A DNA stretch of 64,000 nt, taken from the NCBI RefSeq assembly GCF_030035675.1, contig NC_084487.1, positions 33,274,474 to 33,338,473 of the forward strand, written 5' to 3'. The stretch comes from Rhineura floridana (Eukaryota > Chordata > Lepidosauria > Squamata > Rhineuridae). Of the stretch, positions 12,301 to 21,300 are shown one piece after another. The position numbers were made by a program, and so were the translations under genes. The stretch's first letter is position 1. Every line of letters begins with the position of its first letter. Below the pieces are notes generated by a model, which saw only the letters and a list, made by a program, of their open reading frames with translations, had not been told where the DNA came from and did no database searches.

Positions 12301-15300
12301 GTATGCAAATTTCCTAATATAATGCATTTTATATAATTTTCATTCACATATTCATTTTTATGCACACTTTCCCCTAAAATGTGCATTTTGTAAACATTGT
12401 TTGATTGGATAACGGTATTGCAAAATTTGGATACATAAGAATTTCAAATGATGGCTGTGTTTTGGTTCTCATACTGTTTCAGAAAGCGCAGATTTGATAT
12501 ATTCAGCTTTAAATGTCAGCTGAATCAAATTTCTCACCCATCCCTAGCGATGGCCTTTTCTTACATCAGTGGCATCCCCTGGCAGGCTTACCGAACAGTG
12601 GCTGCAGTGGTCACAGAAACCAGCAACCCTCCAATCAGAACTAGGTAGCTGGATCTGGTAGCTGTGATGTTAATTTCCCACAATGTTCTGAAGTGATACA
12701 GGGGCCATAGTGAGAAAAGTAGAATGGCAGTTCCAGACCCAGCCACCTGATGCTTATCTGAGTGCCACAAACAAAATATGTTTTTACAGTGAGGGTTCAG
12801 GGCAGGTGTTAGCAGTATGCCCTACCAGGGTGATTGGGCACCAGCAAGTGCCCCAAGGATCCCCCATGTGGATACTGGGCCTACAGGGATCTCAGAATTT
12901 CACTATGTGTTCTGAAGGACCATAGTTTCCGCACTCCAGTTTGCAATCATTTCTGTTTGTTTTCTTTATTTAACGAACTTGTGCAGCACCCTTCATACAA
13001 ATATATCCCAAGGCAATTCCCAATAAGCAATGACAATGAAATAATTATATAATTAAAATACTACCAAAACAAAAACACCCACAGGATTAAAACAAAAGCA
13101 CTTTAGAAATTCACTACAACTTAAGAATCCATTCAGATAGCAGAATGGATGACTCAATTACAGTGTTTAAAATATAGCTTCCATTTCTGTCAGATCTAAA
13201 AAGTTAATTTTGTTTAAAGTGCCTGAGAGAATAAAAATGTCTTAACCTAGCACCTACAAAACAACAATGTAGATGTCAGATGATCTTCCCTGGGGATGAA
13301 ATTCCATAAACGGGGTATCACAGATGAAAAGCTGCCTCTTGCTGCCACTCATTTGATTTCTTAGAAGGATCCGTTGTGTTTGTAACATAAAACAAGTACA
13401 GCTACCTTGCTTTGTCAAGTGAACTCTAGAGCACAGGTTCCCAAACTGTGGTCCGTGGACCACTAGTAGTTCATGAGCTTCATTCAGGTGGTCTGTGGCA
13501 TGTCCACATTAAACACTCATATTGATTTTTAATTGCATTTTTCTTGCTTCTTTTAATTCTTTTTTGTATTTTATTGTATTAGAATTTGAATTCTATGGAA
13601 ATAAAAGAAGCAATAAAATTCAAAATCATACTGCACCTAGCACAGCACATAACAATTGCTCCAACAGGCAGAAAAATAATTAAGTGGTCCACCAAGACCC
13701 TCAGCAATTTTCAAGTGGTCAGTGGGGAAAAAGGTTTAGCAATCATTGCTTTAGAGATTTGATTTGCAGAACGAAATAAACAGAGATATATTCAGCTTGG
13801 GACCAGGATACATAAAAGATTGTCTCATCCTTTATATACCAAACCAATCACGTCCTGCAGATACCAGGTTATCAGGAGATCTATTCCATTCAGTGTAGGA
13901 ATTGGGCCTTTAGTGTGGCAGCTGGAACTCCCTCCCCATAAACATCAGACAGGTGCCATCACTATTGTCTTTTCAGCATCTACTGAAGTCCTTCATTTTT
14001 CAACAAGCTTTTTAAGTGGGCATCTTTATCCCATTCTATATCTGTACTGGATTTAGAACTGTTTTTACAGATGGAATTGTTTTCAATTGCTGACATTTTT
14101 ACTGTGAAATCGCTTCAGACTCATTAATGGAATCAAATAAATAAATAAACCATATGTGATCTATTCCTGGGTCATCAACCCAATCCCTTTTTTTCCCCTA
14201 GCAACTGCTGACCAAACCAGGAATAACTTCTCTGCTTTTAGTATTAATGATGAAAAGAGGTGGTTGACAACAATGCAGAATGAACAATGGTTCTAGCTGT
14301 ATAAAACACAGAGTAGGTTGGTACCTAGGCAATAATGCTCCAAAACTGTAACTAACCTAGGGCGAGGAATGGTACAGTGCACAGTGAAATGCCTCCTCAA
14401 GGTGTTAGTCATTAAGCCGGAGCAGGTTGTTCAGCTAAAATACTCCAGGGCATTGGTCTTCAGCTGGTGGGTTGGGACTCACTACGTGGTCCCAACTACT
14501 AGGCCACTACCTAATCCAAGGTAGGTCGCAACAGCAGCACTACCACCATACAAATAAATGGTAAGATATTAAGAAATGGGTCCCCAAATGTATGTTTGGG
14601 TTTAAACTGGGTTTCAGGTAGGGATGGAAGGATCCATCAATCTTGCTCCTCTCAGTTTCTCATTTTTCCAACCTTAAATTCAGTTCTATAGCACATTTCT
14701 ATAGCAATTTGCTGTTTTTTTAAAAAAAATTCTTCATGAAAATTCTTCATCATTTTAGCACAAATTTCTCCCAATAAACACATTTTTGAATGCTGTTTTG
14801 ACTTGTATGCAGTTTTGACTGCAGTCCCCATCCCTGCCTTAGAAGGAAGAGAAAGAATCAGTCTCTTTCATGGTTGCTAGATAACCACAGGAAGGTCTTT
14901 TTGATCCGTGTTGGGCCAAGCCAGCACTGAGGTGCTTGGACACAGCTCCAGTGGATTATGTACTGGCTATTTGGGGAAGAGGGCAAGAAGCTTTCTGCAT
15001 GAAAATAAATCAACACAAAAGCTACTGACCCCAATTTTGCAGCAACTGCTGCAGGAGAGCTTCTTAACTCCAACAGCCCTGAAGTGTCTTCGTTGAAGAA
15101 ATCATCTGGCAAATTTGTTTCCGTCTGAAACAAGGAATAATATTTATCTTACAGGTCTGCTTTGAAAGTCAACAGAACGGAAAAATGTATGTATGTATTA
15201 TTTAAATTATTTTTAACCAGCCTTCATCAGGAGATTCCAGGGCACTGCACAAAAATGTGAATGCAACTATTCGCACATCACATGACAAGAAAATATTGAA

Positions 15301-18300
15301 AAGCAGAAAACAAAAACAAAAAACAAGAAGATGAAAAACAGGCTAAAAACATTAAGCTAAGGAAGAAAAAAAAGGCAGCTCCAACTCAGATACCATCTGA
15401 AATGTCTGGGGTTATAGGAAGATCTTAACCTGGCACCAAAATGGCAACTATCAATGGCTACTATGCATGATGTTTATGGTCTACCTCCAGTATCAGAGGT
15501 TTTACACCTCTGAATACCAGTTGTGGGGAGCACAAATGGAGAAAGAGCTTGAATTCAAGACAGCCATACCTGCAGGCTTCCCTTTGGGACATATGGTTGG
15601 CCATTGTGAGAACAGGATGCTGGACTTTGGCCTGTTCCAGCAGAGATCTTCATATGTACAAAAAATGATGGTGCCAGACCCATGTCTCCTTGGCAACCAT
15701 GTCATGCCTCAATATTGGTAGCATAACTCCCAGCCATGTTGTTTTAGGGTAGAGGTGGGGAACCTTTGGCCTTCCAGATGTTGCTGAACTCCAACTCCCA
15801 TCAGCTGCAGCCAGCATGGCCAATGTTCAGGGATGATGGGAGCTGTAGGAGTTGTAGTTTAGCAACACGTGGAGAGCCGCAGGTTGACCATCCTTGCTTT
15901 AGGGCATATTTAGACTACAGACTCAGGTTCTTTGAGAGGGGAAATGTGCTTCATATGTGCTTTAGAGGTATGTTGTGTACACAGCCTCATACTCATTTAG
16001 TAGACATTTGCTCTTCTGAGGGAAGCTTGAGAACTCTGTGATGAATTGGATGGACTGCAAATCTCTTGTATATAATCCTCTGGACTATGACCTGGTAGAC
16101 CAGGGTTTAAATCCCCACACAGCCATGAAGCTTACTGGGTGACCTTGGGCCAGTGACTGCCTCTCAGCCTCAGAGGAAGGCAATGGTAAACCCCCTCTGA
16201 ATACCACTTACCATGAAAACCCTATTCATAGGATCGCCATAAGTCGGAATCAACTTGAAGGCAGTCCATTTCATTTTTCAACCTCATCAAACTACAGTTC
16301 ACAGGAGGTTTTGAAGGACTTCATGACAGTTAAACTGGTATAAACTTGTGTCTAAGACTTGACATTTCAGAGATTACAGAGAAATGTGCCACCTTACATG
16401 ACATACTTTCTCAAAAACTACATCCCAGAATTCCTTAGTTCCTGCAGGTGTTTTCTGAGCCTAAACAGGAGGATGCCAGCTGAGTGTGGTAGCTGACAGG
16501 CAAGAGGAGGGAAAGCAGCAGAATAATCAGGCATTGAGATCTCTGAGGCATTACAGCTCTGTCCAGGTGTTCTGCTTGCCCTATATAATCGGGGTTCTAA
16601 ATGGCCAGAGAGCCTCCATGAGTACAGGAGGCTCCCGCTTCAAACATTCCCCCTCTTCAAGTTGGAGGGTGATGGGGATGGTCTTGGGGCAGAGCTGGCC
16701 ACATTGGTTCCCGCTGTCCCTCTTCCTGTGTAGGCTTTACATGCAAGCAAATGCACACATAGGGATAGGAAGCCAGTGCTGCCCACAGGATTTACAGGTG
16801 CCAGGACCTATGTGAGTAAAAGAGTTAGGTTTCTTTCATTACACCTTGGTATCATGGCCAGGAAAATTGTGCTTGGACAATGATCACATACAGCATATTT
16901 CTCCGCCTGAGGGCCAGATTCCCTTTCAAGCAACCTTCTGGGGGCCATCTGCCAGCGGCGGGCAGGACAAGAGGCAAACATGGGTGGAGTAATGCATGTA
17001 TATTTTACACACACACAGTCACAAAACCCTCTCTATCCTCCATCCAGGCAAGCAAATGTAAAGACTTATCCCAGTCTGTGTCTGTGCTGGAATTGCTTTT
17101 TAAGATTTTTTTAAAGATGTTTTTAAGATGTTTTGTTTTAATATGTTTTAAAGTCTTTTGCTTTTAAAGTGCTTTTAGTGTTTTTGTTTGCTGCCCTGGG
17201 CTCCTTCTGGGAGGAAAGGTGGGATATAAATTTCATAAATAAATTATTCCAGCCAGTGGCAGCTGATGGCTCAATGTCAGTGGGCAATGGAATCCGCTCC
17301 GGGTTTTAGTCAGAACTTTCAAAGAGCTGCCCAAGGTGCTGAATACTAAAACCCAGAGAGCATTCCCCTACTCCTCTGACCACCAGCCGCCACTGATTCC
17401 AGCCATGCAAAAACACTCAAGGAGAGTGTGACTAGGGAACGGGTGTGACCAAGGGAAAGTTCTGGGGGCCAGACAGAAAGGTCTGGAGGGCCACATTTGG
17501 CCCATAGGCCTGAGGTTTCCCACCACTGACAAAGCAGCCTGACCCTGCAAAGATAGGGTTGAAAACACTTAAAGAAGTTAGGTTGTATTCAATGAAGTCC
17601 TACTCAGAGTAGACAAACCTAAATTAACCATCTCTAAACTTTCATGGATCTATCCTGAGTAGGACTAGCGATGAATACCACCTGTTGTTCCTAACCAGAA
17701 GCATATTCCAAAAAACCAACAGCACATTTGAAGATTACATCACCTCAAAGAAGTCCTGAGTTTTTTTCAGGAGATGTTTCAGTTCAGTGAGTTCTAGAAA
17801 GTTCTGTCTCAAGGCCTGCAGATTCTTGTTGGCCTCTTCCAGCTCCCCCTCCAGTTTCTCCAAAACTGCCTGTTTATAGCCAGAGCAAAAAAAAGGCATG
17901 CCCAATTATTCCTTCATGCACCTCACTGCTGACAAAACAGATAACTATAAAGATGGATTAGTATGTTGTAAACATTTCAAAATATGTATCAGCATGTTAG
18001 GCCATCTTGCAGTGAATATTAAATTCTCAGCGCTGTTCCCAAGAATGAATTATTCATGAACTTCTCAAGATATGTGTAGACATAAAACATGTAACAGAAA
18101 ACACAACAAATCTTTACTCTGCATTAGCTAAAATGATGAATGGTGATGACAATGTTTTTAACAAATATTGTAGCCAAGGCTCTTTTAGGCTTCAAAGTTC
18201 TCCTATATTTCTTCACTCATTCAGGCTATTATCCTAAAGTGGGGGAACCTATGGCCCCCCAGTTATTGCTGGACTCCAATTCCCTCCAGCTCCAGACCAG

Positions 18301-21300
18301 CACGGCCAATGGTCAGGGATGATGGGGAGCTAAAGTCCAATAATATCTGGAGGGCACCACTTGGACTACTCTCAGTATAGAAAAAGTAGACAGACCTTTT
18401 CTCCCATTCTTATTACACCAGATCTCAAGATTAACCACTGAAATTTACTGGGGATACAGGAGGGATAATAGAAAGTACTTGATTGCTTGATGATCCACCA
18501 ACGTTCTTATGTTCTCATGACGGAAAGCCACAGACACTTTCTTCTGCATTTACTGTTTTGCTTTCCAAGAAGCAGATGTAACAATACCCTTATTAGCAGG
18601 ACCAATGAAAAGTTTACAAAGAACTAAGTATGCTGCTGAGTTCATCACAATTTTTCGTGTTTATCTTTGGTCCCATTAAGTGCATAGCCCAAGTGTTAAT
18701 TTTGGATTCCCTCTCCCAATGGACCAATACAACTCGTTGCAATGTTTCCCTATCAAGAACCAGATGGTTCTCCTAATATATAAAATGAGTCAGATGGCAA
18801 TGCCTCCCTAGCACATGACTGATGCATGGGTACTGGTCCTGAATCCCTTACCTCTAAGTCAATCATTTCTCGAGGTAGTGGAGTCTCTGGGTATTTTTCA
18901 GGCTTCAGAAGCAGTATATCATCCCCCATCTCACTCTCCAGAAAGCCTATGAGCAAACCAGAAAGAAGCATGTCATCTAATTTCCACATGAATATAAAAG
19001 GTATACATATATGCATGAGTCAAGAGTCACCAACATGGTGCCCACAGGGCCCCATGAGGCCACAGAGCCCTTCCTTGATGAGCTACCTCTCTGAAATTAT
19101 GCTTGAAAGAGGGAAGGGTTACCTGCAGGAGGCAGGTAAGCACTTAAGGCAGGGCAGCAGGTGGCAGCAGCCCTTGCAGGCAACAGACAGTTAAACAGGG
19201 TGGCAGTGGGTTCCTGACAGGCCATTTTGAGAGTTGCCTGGGGAGTGTTTTGGGAGTTGCCTGGGGGTGGGACTATTGGGGTTGGCACACAAAGCACACA
19301 TGGCTGAAACCCTTAGTGTTTTTATATCGCTGTAACCTCTCCTGGTACTGCCACTGGCATGCCAGTGTGATATAGTGGTTAAGGTGTTGGATTATGACCT
19401 GGGAGCCCAGGGTTTGAATCCCCACACAGCCATGAAGCTCACTGGGTGACCTTGGGCCAGTCACTGCAAATCTCCTCTGAATACCGCTTACCATGAAAAC
19501 CCTATTCATAGGGTCACCATAAGTCAGAATCGACTTGAAGGCAGTCCCAACCTGCCCTGGGACCTTACAGCAGGTAAGAAATCCAATAAATAATAATAAA
19601 TAATAATATACACATACTGTATTACAAAGCCACCACAAGTCCTGAGGACTCACTTCTTGAAGGAAGCTTACCATATAAAACTGCCCTAGATCTTTCTGCT
19701 GCTTGGTACCAAACTACAAATGACAACAGCGCACCTGTGGGCTGTTGTTTTCAAAGGGTCTGCACAGTCATGTAGAAAGTAGAGTAGGGTCCAATTTTAT
19801 GACCACAGGTGAACAAAGACAAGGAGTACAAAACTCTCACTGCATCCACAATCTACATCTCTGCAGGCTTTCTTCCTAAGTGATTTTCTTGCAGGTAAGC
19901 ACACTTCTTACATCTAAGTTCAGCTTACGAGAAAAGCACCCAGAAGAATGGGAAAGAGGGAAACTCATGAGCATACTCCTTTATAAAAAGACACCTCCCT
20001 TTCTATTTGATTGGGGCACACCTGCTCCTAAACTAATGAGCCTGTCACTGTCAGATGGCCACTACAGAACTGTGGATCATATAATGATGCAGTGGAGTAG
20101 ATCTTGCCATGCACACATAGGAAGGTGCCGTATACCAGGCCAGACTATTTCTCCATGTGGCCCAGTGTTGTCTACTCTGACTGGCAGTGACTGTCCAGGA
20201 TCTCAGGCAGAGAAGGATCTTTCTCATCACCTGCAACTTGGGGCAGTTCCAGACTGTTGCTATTTTCGGGTGGGATTCAATCGCATATGGGCAAATTTAA
20301 GTTGCACAATTATAGTTGATCAGGAGGTCTTTTTGCACAATAAACCCGCTTCCTCAATAGATAAAAGACTTTTTGCGATAAGGAAAATGACTGGAAAGTG
20401 TAGGATAAGATTTGCTTTGACACAATATCAAACAAATCAGAATGAATGCTCATTAAGTAGCCAACACAGTCTAATCTCCTTACAAACAAATCGGGATGAA
20501 TGCTCATCTGGAAGCGTCACTGACTTTAAAAAAAGCAACACCTGGAGATACCAGGAATCAAACCTAGGATCTTCAACATGCCAAAGCATGTGGTCTATCA
20601 TTGAGTGATGCACCCTCTCTGCTAATACTGACTTCTGTTCCATTTTATATGCTATTTGGGGGGACGTTTAAAGTGCTAAAACAAAAAAAAAAGGCTCTAA
20701 AAATAGAGGTAGCAATCTTTACTACTACAACATCCCTGATTGTTTTAAAACTACTATTGTTTTAAAAAAGCAGAAAACCATTCCGCGGTTTGTTTTACTA
20801 AGAACAGCAGGGTAAAAGAAGTTACAAATCTACTTACGAAGGATCCTTTCCAAGGATTCACATCTTCTTACTTCGTTCACAAACTTTCTCTGGAAGCTGT
20901 TCACGTTTGCATTCAACTAAAGAATATTTATACAACAACAAAATAAAATAAAAGCAACGGGCTGTTGCCATCTATCCATCCATCTATATGCACAGATAGT
21001 GCAACCTCAGAATAAAATCCTGAAAAACATTTGATAACAGCTGCTCACCAGACTGAGCAGAGACACATATGAAGTTATCAGAACCAACATGGGCATTTCC
21101 TATCTTAGGTAAAGAAGAACCATTTGTAGTTTAGCTGTTTGAGGGGACAACTCTCTGGCTGTGGCTGCCCTGTCCCCCTAGCCTAGACATTGTTGCCTGT
21201 TCTGCTCCTGTCCCGGATATCATCGGAGGACAAGGTGCTACAGGAGGGAGTTGTTCTTTGTCAGGGCCAAGACACACAAAACTGCCAGTGATGTAGGCGA

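Noticed and set aside
19880-20608. 242-residue plus-strand frame as a gene
   Set aside because: It runs across a SINE and the insertion inside it, and its start lies in unique intron sequence.
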